64,000 nucleotides of DNA from Formivibrio citricus (GCF_900115065.1 NZ_FOVE01000005.1:62001-126000); one strand, 5' to 3'; shown: positions 1 to 9,227, numbered from the stretch's first letter. Notes: a model not told the origin generated them from the sequence alone. A program made the numbers and translations.

Positions 1-393
1 CTGAGCAGGGGAGCCCCCCATCATTTCGATGTAGTAATCCCCCATCAAACCTTCCTGCAGCAATTGAGCCGTCGAGTCGGCTTTGATCCACTTCATGTAA
101 CGCGATTCGACAAGCAGATCGACCTGCACCTTGGCCTGCTCGGTCAGCTCCACTTTATCGACAACACCGATGCGAAAACCAGAGAAACGTACCTGCATGC
201 CGGGCAGCAACCCCGCCCCATGGTCAGCCAGAAAATGCAGGCGGGTTTTGCTGACAAACAGCCCCTGCTTGAATGCAATGACCGCCGCCAGTCCGGACAA
301 TGTCAACAAAATGGTCACGCCGAATACCACGACCCGCCAACCCAGCCACTGAAAGCGCGGATCGGTTTCCTTAAGCAATTTCAACGCCATCAT
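1..393 (-). CDS. MCE-domain (MlaD-like) substrate-binding protein, 3'-truncated by window edge
   Basis: The first 131 codons are visible; the gene runs off the left edge. The protein begins MMALKLLKETDPRF, has one N-terminal membrane anchor (about residues 19-42), then an MCE/MlaD fold with the family-typical stretches LLPGMQVRFSGFRIGVVDKV and LMGDYYIEM. MCE proteins carry lipids or other hydrophobic substrates across the periplasm for an ABC permease. A perfect AGGAGG lies just ahead of the ATG at 393, which overlaps the stop of the ATPase gene (ATGATG), so the two are translationally coupled. With the two upstream genes it forms a permease-ATPase-MCE operon. The substrate cannot be read from sequence. 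Confidence 0.85.
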   Translation of the reverse strand, partial: MMALKLLKETDPRFQWLGWRVVVFGVTILLTLSGLAAVIAFKQGLFVSKTRLHFLADHGAGLLPGMQVRFSGFRIGVVDKVELTEQAKVQVDLLVESRYMKWIKADSTAQLLQEGLMGDYYIEMMGGSPAQ

Positions 394-953
394 TCCTCCT
401 CTCGTTCCGCAACAAGCCCCCACCCCCCGGGAACTTCGCAGCCCCCTGCCACGATCATGCATTCAGCAGCCAGCAGCGCACGCCAAGCCCGCCCATGAGC
501 CGTTTCCTCCCCACGGCCAAGCATGTCGCGCCAGAACTCTTCTTCCACGATCACGCAACTCGGTTCCAGCAACAACGAACGCAGCAAAACCATCAGGCGC
601 CGTTCACCACGATCAAGCGCGGCAGGTTGAAGCCCCATCAGTATGGTCTGCCGATCTTCGGACAGACCTGTCGCAACCAGCAGGTTCGACAAGCGACCCT
701 CAAAGCCCTCCAGCGCGCCGCCTTCCCGATACCACAACGGCAAAACCAGGTTTTCCCACACGCGCAAATTGCTGACCATGACCGCATCGGCATCCAGCAC
801 AGCTACGCGTCCGGGGCATTTTAGCTGTGCAGCAGAGGCGAGCCGGTCAACCCATTCCCTGGCGGCATTCCCGTCCTTGGGCAAAGACACCCACCACCGC
901 CCTGGCAGGCACGGGTCACCGAAAAATTCCGTATGGGATACAACATGCCTCAT
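390..953 (-). CDS. Degenerate ABC ATPase-like subunit of the Mla-like operon
   Basis: A 187-residue protein in the position of MlaF, which is usually about 250-270 aa. The start at 953 is chosen because its ATG overlaps the permease stop as ATGA. The order of ABC landmarks can be followed, but the motifs are lost. Where the Walker A P-loop should be there is LPKDGNAAREW. The Q-loop region reads VLDADAVMVSNLRVWENLVL without the glutamine. The LSGGQ signature region reads LQPAALDRGERRLM. The Walker B region is CVIVEEEFW. The reading frame is intact and coupled at both ends, which argues against a dead pseudogene. It may be a structural pseudo-ATPase; catalysis seems unlikely. Identification rests on context plus partial similarity. 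Confidence 0.72.
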   Translation of the reverse strand: MRHVVSHTEFFGDPCLPGRWWVSLPKDGNAAREWVDRLASAAQLKCPGRVAVLDADAVMVSNLRVWENLVLPLWYREGGALEGFEGRLSNLLVATGLSEDRQTILMGLQPAALDRGERRLMVLLRSLLLEPSCVIVEEEFWRDMLGRGEETAHGRAWRALLAAECMIVAGGCEVPGGWGLVAEREEE

Positions 954-1669
954 AGAACCAACGACCATAAAAAATCCATCAAAAACAAAGCGAGGATGCC
1001 GAAAAAGACGGCACGAGATGCCGTTTTGGGAATTTCCGTGGGCAGCGGCGGGGTCAACACGCCCACTGCGCAAGTCAGCAACCCCGTGCACAATCCAAAC
1101 AACAGCGACTTGCCCAGACAAACCGCGATCCAGGCGGGGAGGAGCATCCGGTCAAGTTGCAGCAATTGGTAACCCGCATGCCAACCGGAAGAAAAAGCCA
1201 CCCCGCCCGCCAACGCAAACAAAGCCAGGCATCCCGACAGGATCATCGCAGCAACCGCGAGCGCAGCTACACGAGGCAGAAGCAGGTAATGCTCGCAAGG
1301 AATTCCATGGAGCTCCAGACAGCGGAACTCCCCATGCATGCGCATATTGGCGAGCTCGTTCGCCACGGCAGAAGAAGAGCGCGCCACGACGATCAACGTC
1401 CCCAGCAGCGGCCCCAATTCGTTCATGACGAGCCGCCCCAGTATCCGCAGCGCGGTGTCCCAACTCTGGCCATATTCGTCATGCAATTGCAATACGACAG
1501 TCGCCCCCAGGGCGAACCCGATCATGGCAACAAGCCATCCTGCCTCGTTGCCGGTAAAGTAAATCTGCTTCAAAAAAACGCGGCGCACGGGAGGGTGGCG
1601 CAAAAGGGGCCAGCCACGCCAGAGCAGGAATAGCGGTGAAAGTGTCTTGAGGATTCCCATGCCCATCAT
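950..1669 (-). CDS. MlaE-family ABC permease
   Basis: A 239-residue membrane protein with the MlaE permease pattern: an N-terminal amphipathic segment (ILKTLSPLFLLWRGWPLLRH), about five hydrophobic helices, and the conserved core ELGPLLGTLIVVARSSSAVA that resembles the family's ELGPVLAALLVAGRVGAAIA. MlaE-type permeases work with an MCE protein and an ATPase to move lipids between inner and outer membrane. It is the first gene of a three-gene minus-strand operon and diverges from trxB. Three in-frame ATGs lie close together (1669, 1666, 1660). None has a strong ribosome site, so the exact start is open. Confidence 0.85.
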   Translation of the reverse strand: MMGMGILKTLSPLFLLWRGWPLLRHPPVRRVFLKQIYFTGNEAGWLVAMIGFALGATVVLQLHDEYGQSWDTALRILGRLVMNELGPLLGTLIVVARSSSAVANELANMRMHGEFRCLELHGIPCEHYLLLPRVAALAVAAMILSGCLALFALAGGVAFSSGWHAGYQLLQLDRMLLPAWIAVCLGKSLLFGLCTGLLTCAVGVLTPPLPTEIPKTASRAVFFGILALFLMDFLWSLVL

Positions 1670-1731
1670 TGTAGGCGGCGAGACAAGCCAGAGAAAGGGC
1701 GGACCGCTATCGGAAACATTGAGAGATTTGA

Positions 1732-2745
<1,014 letters not shown>

Positions 2746-2760
2746 CGCGCGGTATTCGAC

Positions 2761-2788
2761 GAACAGGCTGCACACATGCAGCCTGTTC
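2761..2788. terminator. Inverted repeat between convergent genes, possible terminator
   Basis: GAACAGGCTGC and GCAGCCTGTTC form a perfect 11-bp stem with a 6-nt loop. It sits 15 bp after the trxB stop and 7 bp before the stop of the convergent sensor gene. There is no T-run on either side, so it is not a textbook intrinsic terminator, but the position fits bidirectional transcript ending. Confidence 0.5.
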
Positions 2789-2795
2789 GAAACTG

Positions 2796-4223
2796 CTAAC
2801 AGTCCTGCCTGTTGCCCTCCTGTGTAGGGCTTTCTATTTGCGCCGTCACATCCCGGAAGCGCCAGACTCTTCCGATAACGCACTCCTCCAACATTTGCGC
2901 CTGGGCATCGCATTCAATGATGCGTCCGTCCTTGATCTGCACCGTTTCCCGCCCACAAGCACGAGGGTTGGCCAGAACATCGGAAAGCAAGCTCAGCGAT
3001 TCCAAAGACAACTCCGCCCGTCCCATGACATGAGTGATCAGCGCATCAGTTTGCCCTGCGGCCAGCAAGCCCGGGGGGACGGACCACATTTCCATGAAGC
3101 GCTGATTGAACGCAGCAATTCTCTGATTGCCGTCAACAATCAGGATGCCATCGGCCGTGGATTCCATGACAGAACGAAACAGCAAGGCGGATTCCACTCT
3201 CCGAGTCTTGGCATGCTTGTGGTAAAACTTCCAGACAAAACCAGCCACCAGCAGCAAACCTGTAGCCAGCAGCAAAGAGAACAACCACCGTTTTTCCATG
3301 TTCAGGACTTCGATCTGCGGTAGGCGCCGATAGCTGTGCACTTCCAGATCCTTGCCTTCCAGAACCCGCTTGGAAAACAGAAATGGCGAGGTTTCGGTGC
3401 CAAAACGGCGCAAGACGGGAAATTCGGCACTACCCCATGGAGCGATGTCCAGCCCCGGAAAATCCATTTTTTTGTAGCGCGCCATCCGTACCGCTTCCGT
3501 GGTATGTGCCACAGGCGCATTGGGCAGTGTGCGCATTTCCATCGTTTTGTCATTTGCCAGGATAACCACGCCGTTCTCGTCCGAGACAAAGGCGTCTGCG
3601 TGCCGAACAAGGTGGGCCAGCTTGGGAAGGTCAATCTTTGAAGTAACAGTACCGACAAAACGCCCTTTGACCATGACTGGCACGCTAAAAAACATGCCCG
3701 GAATATTGGTCTTGCGTCCCATCGCATACTGTTGACCAGTCTTGCCCAGCCGCGCTTCCTGAAAATAATCGCGGTCTGCATAATTGGTTCCAATAAAGCT
3801 TTCCGGTAAATGGGCATTGCTGGCGGCCACGCAATCACCCGTTGCAGCGGTTATCCAGACGACATCGGCAGACAAGGAGGCGCTCAGATTGGCCAGATAG
3901 CGGTTGATCTCGGCCAGCCGTTCACCCCTCGCCCCCTGCCGCCGCATAGCCGGCACGGAGACATCGGAAAGGAGGCCGATGACACGCTCGTCGCGCGCAA
4001 CCAGTTCGGAAACGCCCAGCAGAAAGCCCAAGCTGGCATCGGTATCGCGAGCCAAGCTATCTGTCTGTTTGTTCAGCACCTCCAGCTCTTCGCGAACCAG
4101 CTTGCCAATACGCTCACGGGAAAAAGAAGAGACAAACAGCCACGACAGGGCTACCCAGGCAGTCAGGGCCATGGCAGCCAGGATGAGCAGCTTTTGTGTT
4201 TTTCCCCTCTGTGAACCGAACAT
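2796..4223 (-). CDS. Membrane sensor with periplasmic Cache domain and cytoplasmic PAS domain, no output domain
   Basis: A 475-residue protein. One transmembrane helix lies near residues 11-33, then a large extracytoplasmic region of the double-Cache type (residues about 40-305, with SFIGTNYADRDYFQEARLGK, the hallmark FIGTNYADRDYF). A second helix follows at about 312-332 and a PAS domain at about 345-460 (VMESTADGILIVDGNQRIAAFN). The protein stops soon after the PAS domain. No histidine kinase, GGDEF, EAL or methyl-accepting domain follows, and the downstream DNA is the convergent trxB. GAGGAGGT gives a strong ribosome site at the 4223 start. It might act through a partner, or be the remnant of a longer sensor. 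Ligand unknown. Confidence 0.8.
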   Translation of the reverse strand: MFGSQRGKTQKLLILAAMALTAWVALSWLFVSSFSRERIGKLVREELEVLNKQTDSLARDTDASLGFLLGVSELVARDERVIGLLSDVSVPAMRRQGARGERLAEINRYLANLSASLSADVVWITAATGDCVAASNAHLPESFIGTNYADRDYFQEARLGKTGQQYAMGRKTNIPGMFFSVPVMVKGRFVGTVTSKIDLPKLAHLVRHADAFVSDENGVVILANDKTMEMRTLPNAPVAHTTEAVRMARYKKMDFPGLDIAPWGSAEFPVLRRFGTETSPFLFSKRVLEGKDLEVHSYRRLPQIEVLNMEKRWLFSLLLATGLLLVAGFVWKFYHKHAKTRRVESALLFRSVMESTADGILIVDGNQRIAAFNQRFMEMWSVPPGLLAAGQTDALITHVMGRAELSLESLSLLSDVLANPRACGRETVQIKDGRIIECDAQAQMLEECVIGRVWRFRDVTAQIESPTQEGNRQDC

Positions 4224-4244
4224 GGCTACCTCCTCGCAACCGGC

Positions 4245-4796
4245 TTACTCAGCCATTTTCAGGAAGTTTTCCCGGTAAAACTTCATTTCTTCGATGGATT
4301 CATAGATATCGGCCAGCGCCTCGTGCTTGCCCTCTTTCTGGAAGCGGGCATACACCTCAGGCCGCCAGCGTTTGCACAGTTCCTTCAAAACGGAAACGTC
4401 GATAATCCGGTAGTGCAGGTACTGGTCCAGCCTGGGCATGAATTTCACGATAAAGCGGCGATCCTGATGCACTGAATTGCCACACAGGGGAGACACGCCC
4501 TTGGGGACATGCAGTTCCAGAAACCGGATGATTTCGTCTTCAACCTGGGCTTCCGTCAGCGTGGAAGCACGTACGCGATCGATCAGCCCCGATTTGCCAT
4601 GCGTATTCTTGTTCCAGTCGTCCATGGCATCCAGCAGCTCATCGGACTGGTGAATCACCCAGACAGGCGCTTCGGCGACCGTCTCCAGATTGGCATTAGT
4701 CACCACCAAAGCGACCTCGATGATCCGCTCGCGTTCCGGGTCGAGACCGGACATTTCCATGTCCAGCCAGATGAGGTTGTTCTGGTCTTGTGGCAT
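4245..4796 (-). CDS. orn: Oligoribonuclease
   Basis: A 183-residue DEDDh 3'-5' exonuclease that degrades 2-5 nt RNA and, in many bacteria, the c-di-GMP breakdown product pGpG. The motifs are visible: D12 and E14 in [12 protein letters not shown], the second acidic residue near [16 protein letters not shown], and the [13 protein letters not shown] motif with catalytic His and Asp. The start at 4796 gives the family's [14 protein letters not shown] N-terminus; a longer frame from 4814 adds unrelated residues. It diverges from the M48 protease gene with 40 bp between. A pGpG role could link it to the diguanylate cyclase elsewhere in the window (inference). Confidence 0.97.
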   Translation of the reverse strand: MPQDQNNLIWLDMEMSGLDPERERIIEVALVVTNANLETVAEAPVWVIHQSDELLDAMDDWNKNTHGKSGLIDRVRASTLTEAQVEDEIIRFLELHVPKGVSPLCGNSVHQDRRFIVKFMPRLDQYLHYRIIDVSVLKELCKRWRPEVYARFQKEGKHEALADIYESIEEMKFYRENFLKMAE

Positions 4797-4829
4797 ACTC
4801 ACAGCACTCCGCACTCAAGCAAAAATATC

Positions 4830-4835
4830 ATTATA
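4830..4835 (-). promoter_or_regulatory. Candidate -10 box for orn
   Basis: On the minus strand this reads TATAAT, 33 bp upstream of the orn ATG, in the 40-bp gap between the divergent orn and M48 genes. The hexamer 17 bp further upstream (GGGAGA) is a poor -35, so the call rests on the -10 alone. Confidence 0.35.
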
Positions 4836-4836
4836 A

Positions 4837-6084
4837 ATGACTCCCGGCCTGTTCTCCCTGATCTTCCTGCTTGCATTGCTCAGCGGCACCCTCCTCCACC
4901 TCTGGTTGCAACAACGGCAGATTCGCCATGTGGCGGCATGCCGTTCGTCCGTCCCCGTCGACTTCGCCGATTCGATTCCGCTGGAATCCCATCAGCGTTC
5001 CGCCGATTACACTGTAGTGAAATCCCGCTTCAAACAGATTGAGACACTCATCGAAGGCGCCACGCTGCTGGCTTTCACGCTGGGTGGCGGGATTGACTGG
5101 CTGAACGATGTCTGCCGGACCCTGTTTACATCTCCCTTGACCGCTGGCGTGGCATTGCTGGCAAGCTTCACCCTGCTCAGCAGCCTGATCAACCTTCCCG
5201 GTTCCATCTACGCCACGTTCAGGATCGAGGCACGCTTCGGCTTCAACAACATGACACCGCGCCTGTTCTTCATCGATCTCGCCAAATCGACATTCATCAG
5301 CGCCTTGATCGGCCTGCCGTTGATCACCCTGATTTTGTGGCTGATGAACAAGATGGGGACTCATTGGTGGTTGTGGGTCTGGATTGTCTGGGTTGCTTTT
5401 TCGCTGTTCATGATGCTGGCCTACCCGACTTTCATCGCTCCGCTGTTCAACAAGTTTGAACCGCTTGCCGACGAAGCACTGAAGCAACGCATCGAAGCAT
5501 TGTTGCTGCGCTGCGGGTTCAAATCCAGCGGTGTTTTCGTCATGGACGGCTCGAAGCGTTCCAGCCACGGCAATGCCTACTTTACCGGCCTGGGCCAATC
5601 CAAGCGCATCGTTTTTTTCGATACGCTACTCAAACAGCTCGATCCCCAGGAAACGGAAGCGGTACTCGCTCATGAACTCGGACACTTCAAATGCCGTCAT
5701 GTACTTAAAAGGCTGGCCTGGATGTTTTCCCTGGCGCTCGGTTTGCTCTGGCTGCTGGGGCAAATCATGCAGCAAGACTGGTTCTATCAAGGACTGGGCG
5801 TCAGCATATCCGGCGAGGCTGTTGCTCTGCTGCTGTTTTTCCTCGTCCTGCCGGTCTTTACGTTCATTTTTGCGCCAGTCACGTCCTGGCTGTCTCGTCG
5901 TCAGGAATTCGAGGCCGATGCCTATGCAGCTCAACACGCTTCCCCAAGCGACCTGATCCAGGCTTTGGTCAAGCTTTATCGCGACAACGCCAGTACACTC
6001 ACACCGGACCCGCTCTTCAGCATGTTCTATTACAGCCACCCGCCTGCGGCCATTCGCATTGCGACGCTGCGCGCGCTCGGCTAG
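4837..6084 (+). CDS. M48-family membrane zinc metalloprotease (Ste24/CAAX protease-like)
   Basis: A 415-residue integral membrane protease. Several hydrophobic helices precede and follow the zinc motif HELGH (residues 279-283, in AVLAHELGHFKCRHV). The third zinc ligand is the Glu of EADAYA near residue 359. This layout matches the Ste24 / CAAX prenyl protease 1 family; bacterial members lack prenylated substrates and are thought to act in membrane protein quality control. No clear ribosome site precedes the ATG at 4837. It lies directly before phhB and rsgA in the conserved betaproteobacterial orn region and is probably co-transcribed with them. Confidence 0.92.
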   Translation: MTPGLFSLIFLLALLSGTLLHLWLQQRQIRHVAACRSSVPVDFADSIPLESHQRSADYTVVKSRFKQIETLIEGATLLAFTLGGGIDWLNDVCRTLFTSPLTAGVALLASFTLLSSLINLPGSIYATFRIEARFGFNNMTPRLFFIDLAKSTFISALIGLPLITLILWLMNKMGTHWWLWVWIVWVAFSLFMMLAYPTFIAPLFNKFEPLADEALKQRIEALLLRCGFKSSGVFVMDGSKRSSHGNAYFTGLGQSKRIVFFDTLLKQLDPQETEAVLAHELGHFKCRHVLKRLAWMFSLALGLLWLLGQIMQQDWFYQGLGVSISGEAVALLLFFLVLPVFTFIFAPVTSWLSRRQEFEADAYAAQHASPSDLIQALVKLYRDNASTLTPDPLFSMFYYSHPPAAIRIATLRALG

Positions 6085-6123
6085 AAAGAATTGTCGCCTC
6101 TTTCAATTGAAAGGAATGCCGCC

Positions 6124-6441
6124 ATGTCCCTTGCCGAAGAACGTTGCAGCGCCACTCCCGCCAAGCTCGATCCCATCGAAGCCGAAATGCTCGCCAGCGA
6201 ACTCGATGACTGGCTTGTCGTGGACAACAAACTGGAAAAAACATTCCGTTTCAAGAATTTTCACGAAACCATGGCTTTCGCCAACGCGGTAGCCTGGATC
6301 GCCCACAAGGAAGACCATCATCCCGACATGGAACTCACCTTCAGCCGCTGCCGGTTGTCGTGGAGCACCCGTTCGGTAAACGGTCTTTCGCGCAATGACA
6401 TCCTCTGCGCAGCCAAAGTAGACCAACTCACACCCAAATGA
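6124..6441 (+). CDS. phhB: 4a-hydroxytetrahydrobiopterin dehydratase (pterin-4a-carbinolamine dehydratase)
   Basis: A 105-residue protein of the PCD/DCoH family, which dehydrates the carbinolamine formed by aromatic amino acid hydroxylases. The family core is visible: FRFKNFHETMAFANAVAWIA followed by the HKEDHHPDMELTF motif with the paired histidines. The start at 6124 is supported by AAAGGA; a frame from 6091 adds a tail not seen in the family. Its stop overlaps the rsgA start (ATGA). No phenylalanine hydroxylase lies nearby, and the gene is often found in this context without one. Confidence 0.93.
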   Translation: MSLAEERCSATPAKLDPIEAEMLASELDDWLVVDNKLEKTFRFKNFHETMAFANAVAWIAHKEDHHPDMELTFSRCRLSWSTRSVNGLSRNDILCAAKVDQLTPK

Positions 6442-7313
6442 CCCACGCCCGAATCATCGCCAGCCATGGCAAAGCCTATATTGTTGAAACCGCCGATGGC
6501 GTGCGCCGCATCGCCTCGGCGCGCGGCAAGAAAACCGACTTCGCCTGCGGCGATCAAGTTGCCGTCAAACTGATCAATGCCGAGCAAGCCGTCATTGAAA
6601 AAGCTTTGGAACGCAAAACACTGCTGTACCGCTCCGACCAGTGGCGGGAAAAACTGATTGCAGCCAATGTCACGCAGATCGTCATCGTTGTTGCACCCGT
6701 ACCGTCCTGGCTCGACGAATTGATCGGGCGCTGCCTGATCGCGGCCGAAGCGGCCGGCATTCATCCGCTGATCTGCCTGAACAAGTGCGACCTGCCCGAA
6801 GCCACCGCCGCGCGCGAACGGCTCGCTTACTATTCCAGCTTGGGATATGACTTGGTTGAAGTTTCTGCTTTGCAGGACATCACCCCGCTGCGCCAACGCC
6901 TTGAAGGACATACCTCGGTACTGGTCGGACAATCCGGCATGGGCAAATCCACGCTCACCAACGCCCTGATCCCGGACGCCAACGCCCGCGTCAACGACAT
7001 TTCCACTGCGCTGGATTCCGGCAAACACACCACGACCCATGCTGCGCTCTACAAGCTGGATGCGAATTCCGAACTGATCGACTCCCCCGGTCTGCAATCG
7101 TTCGGGCTGGCCCACATCCAGACCGAAACCCTGGCCGCCTATTTCCCGGAATTCCGGGAACTGCTCGGCCAGTGCCGCTTTCACAACTGCCGTCACCGCG
7201 CCGAGCCCAGCTGCGCCATCCGCAATGCCGTGGCCAATGGCACTGTACCCGCTTCACGGCTGGAGTTGCTCAACCGCCTGCAAGATGAGCTGGCCTTGGT
7301 ACCGGCATATTGA
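6438..7313 (+). CDS. rsgA: Small ribosomal subunit biogenesis GTPase RsgA
   Basis: A 291-residue circularly permuted GTPase that helps mature the 30S subunit. An N-terminal OB-fold (residues about 1-70) precedes the GTPase, in which G4 (LNKCDLPE) comes before G1 (GQSGMGKST, residues 164-172) and G3 (DSPG). The C-terminal zinc site is the CRFHNCRHRAEPSC segment (Cys, Cys, His, Cys). Start at 6438 overlaps the phhB stop. It is the last gene of the plus-strand group, facing the unknown gene at 7416-7853. Confidence 0.97.
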   Translation: MTHARIIASHGKAYIVETADGVRRIASARGKKTDFACGDQVAVKLINAEQAVIEKALERKTLLYRSDQWREKLIAANVTQIVIVVAPVPSWLDELIGRCLIAAEAAGIHPLICLNKCDLPEATAARERLAYYSSLGYDLVEVSALQDITPLRQRLEGHTSVLVGQSGMGKSTLTNALIPDANARVNDISTALDSGKHTTTHAALYKLDANSELIDSPGLQSFGLAHIQTETLAAYFPEFRELLGQCRFHNCRHRAEPSCAIRNAVANGTVPASRLELLNRLQDELALVPAY

Positions 7314-7347
7314 CCGCCCCAAATGGCTGATCGACTTGCAAAAATAA

Positions 7348-7395
7348 GAAGTCCAGACTGAGTCTGATGATGCAATCAGCCCCAGCCTGGACTTC
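7348..7395. terminator. Long-loop inverted repeat after rsgA
   Basis: GAAGTCCAG (7348-7356) pairs with CTGGACTTC (7387-7395); the loop contains a smaller CTGAT / ATCAG pairing. It lies between convergent rsgA and the minus-strand gene at 7416. With no T-run and a long loop it is only a weak terminator candidate. Confidence 0.35.
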
Positions 7396-7415
7396 CGGAA
7401 CCACCACGAACGTGC

Positions 7416-7853
7416 TCAAGCCTCAGTAAAGAAAGCAATGCACCCCAGGCTTGTCATTCCCAGATTGAAGTGCTGACACGTCATCGCCTGCTTGTTTATT
7501 CGCTGTTCGGCGCGACGCAACAGTACATGCAGCACTTCAACTTCCTTGAAACGCTTCAGCAAAAGCATGTCATTGTTGATGAGATCGGTAATTTCCGCCG
7601 TTGCCGGGTGATCGCCCAAGGCCAGGACATGCCCTTCATCAGGGCTGTGCAATTGTATTGCCGGCGGTATGCGGATACCGCGCTTGCCAAGCTCCGCCTG
7701 CAGGACTTGGCCGTATGCAGACAATTCGCTTGCTGCCTTGACCCTAATATCCCCAAGAGGAACGCCCCCTTCGCAGGTCTCGCCGACTCCCAAAAAACGT
7801 GCGATACCTTCATCCAATGTCATGGATTCCATCGTGCCAACACCTGCGTTCAC
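7416..7853 (-). CDS. Hypothetical protein, 145 aa
   Basis: I do not recognise this family. The frame starts with GTG at 7853, preceded by AAAGGTGA at good spacing; internal ATGs exist at 7832 and 7823. The predicted protein is soluble, without signal peptide or membrane helix. It begins with acidic and hydrophobic residues, has a helical middle (ELSAYGQVLQAELGKRG), and ends in a helical stretch (LLKRFKEVEVLHVLLRRAEQ) followed by a Cys-containing tail. The gene stands alone between convergent rsgA and divergent tsaC. The opposite-strand frame at 7470-7916 is less convincing because it lacks a ribosome site. Confidence 0.6.
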   Translation of the reverse strand: MNAGVGTMESMTLDEGIARFLGVGETCEGGVPLGDIRVKAASELSAYGQVLQAELGKRGIRIPPAIQLHSPDEGHVLALGDHPATAEITDLINNDMLLLKRFKEVEVLHVLLRRAEQRINKQAMTCQHFNLGMTSLGCIAFFTEA

Positions 7854-8062
7854 TTTCTGTCACCTTTCACAAAAAATCAAACAAAACCCCAAGATATAGT
7901 AGCCAGAAGACGGTAATGGCGGCTTCTATTGTGTTTCACCTTAGCAAAGCACTTTTCAAGAAAAAGTTGTAACTGACGAACGGTTGCAACTGCAGCTTTT
8001 CAGTGGCTACCCCTCTTGAGCCACAAAAAAACCCGCAGTGAAAGTCCTGCCCCAAAGCCCGG

Positions 8063-8068
8063 TATAAT
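8063..8068 (+). promoter_or_regulatory. Candidate -10 box for tsaC
   Basis: TATAAT sits 36 bp before the tsaC ATG. GTGAAA at 8038-8043 is a four-of-six match to a -35 box but with a long 19-bp spacer. Confidence 0.45.
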
Positions 8069-8104
8069 CGACATCTTTCAGCTTTGCATCCAACACTTCC
8101 AGCC

Positions 8105-9076
8105 ATGTCCACCCTTATTGACGATGCTCTTGTTCTGTTGCGCGCGGGCGCGCTTGTTGCCATTCCGACCGAAACGGTCTATGGCCTGGCAGCCGATGCC
8201 GCCAACCCTCAGGCCGTCGCCAGGATTTTTGCCGCCAAGGGGCGGCCGAGCGATCATCCGGTTATCGTACACATTGCAGGAGCAGCCCAGATCGACGACT
8301 GGGCGCGCGAGGTTCCGGAAGTTGCACGCAAGCTTGCTGCGGCCTTCTGGCCCGGCCCGCTCACGCTGATTCTAAAACGCCAACCGCATGTCCCTGATGC
8401 AGTCACCGGCGGGCAGGATACTGTTGGCCTGCGCGCACCAGCCCACCCGTTGACCCATGAGCTGCTTGAACGCTTTGGCGGTGGGTTGGCGGCGCCTTCG
8501 GCCAACAAGTTCGGCCACGTCAGCCCGACGACGGCCGAACATGTGAGCAAGGAATTCGGCGATGCCGTGCCGCTGGTACTCGACGGCGGACCTTGCACGG
8601 TGGGTGTGGAATCCACGATTATCAGTCTGGTCAGCAATACGCCGATGCTACTGCGTCCCGGCGGCGTACCGCGCGAAGCCATCGAAGCCGTGCTTGGGCA
8701 GACGCTTGAACACCACCAGAAACCGCAAACCGCCAAAATCAGGGTTTCCGGTCTACTCGATTCGCACTATGCGCCCCGCACAACGCTGGTGACCGGTTCA
8801 GGCGAGCGCTTGCGGGAAGAAGCACTGCGTCTGCACCAGAACGGCGAACGCGTCGCACTCATCACGCTGGGAGCCATGAACGAGGCGTGCCCGGCGACAC
8901 ATTGTGAGGTCATGCCGGTCACTCCCGTTGACTACGCACGCACGCTGTACGCGACACTGCGCAAGCTGGACAACGGAGAATTCAACACCCTGCTACTGGA
9001 ATCGCCTCCAGTGACAGCGGAATGGCTGGCCGTGAACGACCGGCTCATGCGCGCCGCGCATTGGCGGCTGGATTGA
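8105..9076 (+). CDS. tsaC: Threonylcarbamoyl-AMP synthase, long Sua5 form
   Basis: A 323-residue enzyme that makes threonylcarbamoyl-AMP from threonine, bicarbonate and ATP for the t6A37 modification of ANN-decoding tRNAs. The YrdC domain fills the first 200 residues (VAIPTETVYGLAADA, RIFAAKGRPSDHPVIVHI, PSANKFGHVSPTTAEHV). A linker and a C-terminal Sua5 domain follow, so this is the Sua5 rather than the short TsaC architecture. The start at 8105 gives MSTLIDDAL; a frame from 8084 would extend the leader. It is monocistronic, with a TATAAT box upstream. Confidence 0.95.
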   Translation: MSTLIDDALVLLRAGALVAIPTETVYGLAADAANPQAVARIFAAKGRPSDHPVIVHIAGAAQIDDWAREVPEVARKLAAAFWPGPLTLILKRQPHVPDAVTGGQDTVGLRAPAHPLTHELLERFGGGLAAPSANKFGHVSPTTAEHVSKEFGDAVPLVLDGGPCTVGVESTIISLVSNTPMLLRPGGVPREAIEAVLGQTLEHHQKPQTAKIRVSGLLDSHYAPRTTLVTGSGERLREEALRLHQNGERVALITLGAMNEACPATHCEVMPVTPVDYARTLYATLRKLDNGEFNTLLLESPPVTAEWLAVNDRLMRAAHWRLD

Positions 9077-9101
9077 TCTATGGTATCAGGAATACATGCA
9101 G

Positions 9102-9171
9102 CAAAAAGAGTCTGTTTGAGCCGCACACGAACCCCGATCACGGCTTCACAGCTAGAGCGAAAACAGATTCT
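9102..9171. repeat. Short inverted-repeat element, related to the 47.8 and 49.4 kb elements
   Basis: Ends AGAGTCTGTTT and AAACAGATTCT are inverted copies with one mismatch. The interior CCCCGATCACGGCTTC occurs word for word in the element at 47844-47987. This appears to be a short or decayed relative of the same family, in the 230-bp gap before the decarboxylase gene. Confidence 0.5.
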
Positions 9172-9227
9172 AAAACAGCGAAAAAAGCACTGGCTGTCGC
9201 AGACTGGCCACGCATTGTAATTAGCAC

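Noticed and set aside
7470-7916. Plus-strand frame opposite the 145-residue hypothetical gene
   Set aside because: No ribosome site and a less protein-like composition (many Cys, Arg and Gln). The minus-strand frame has GTG with AAAGGTGA.
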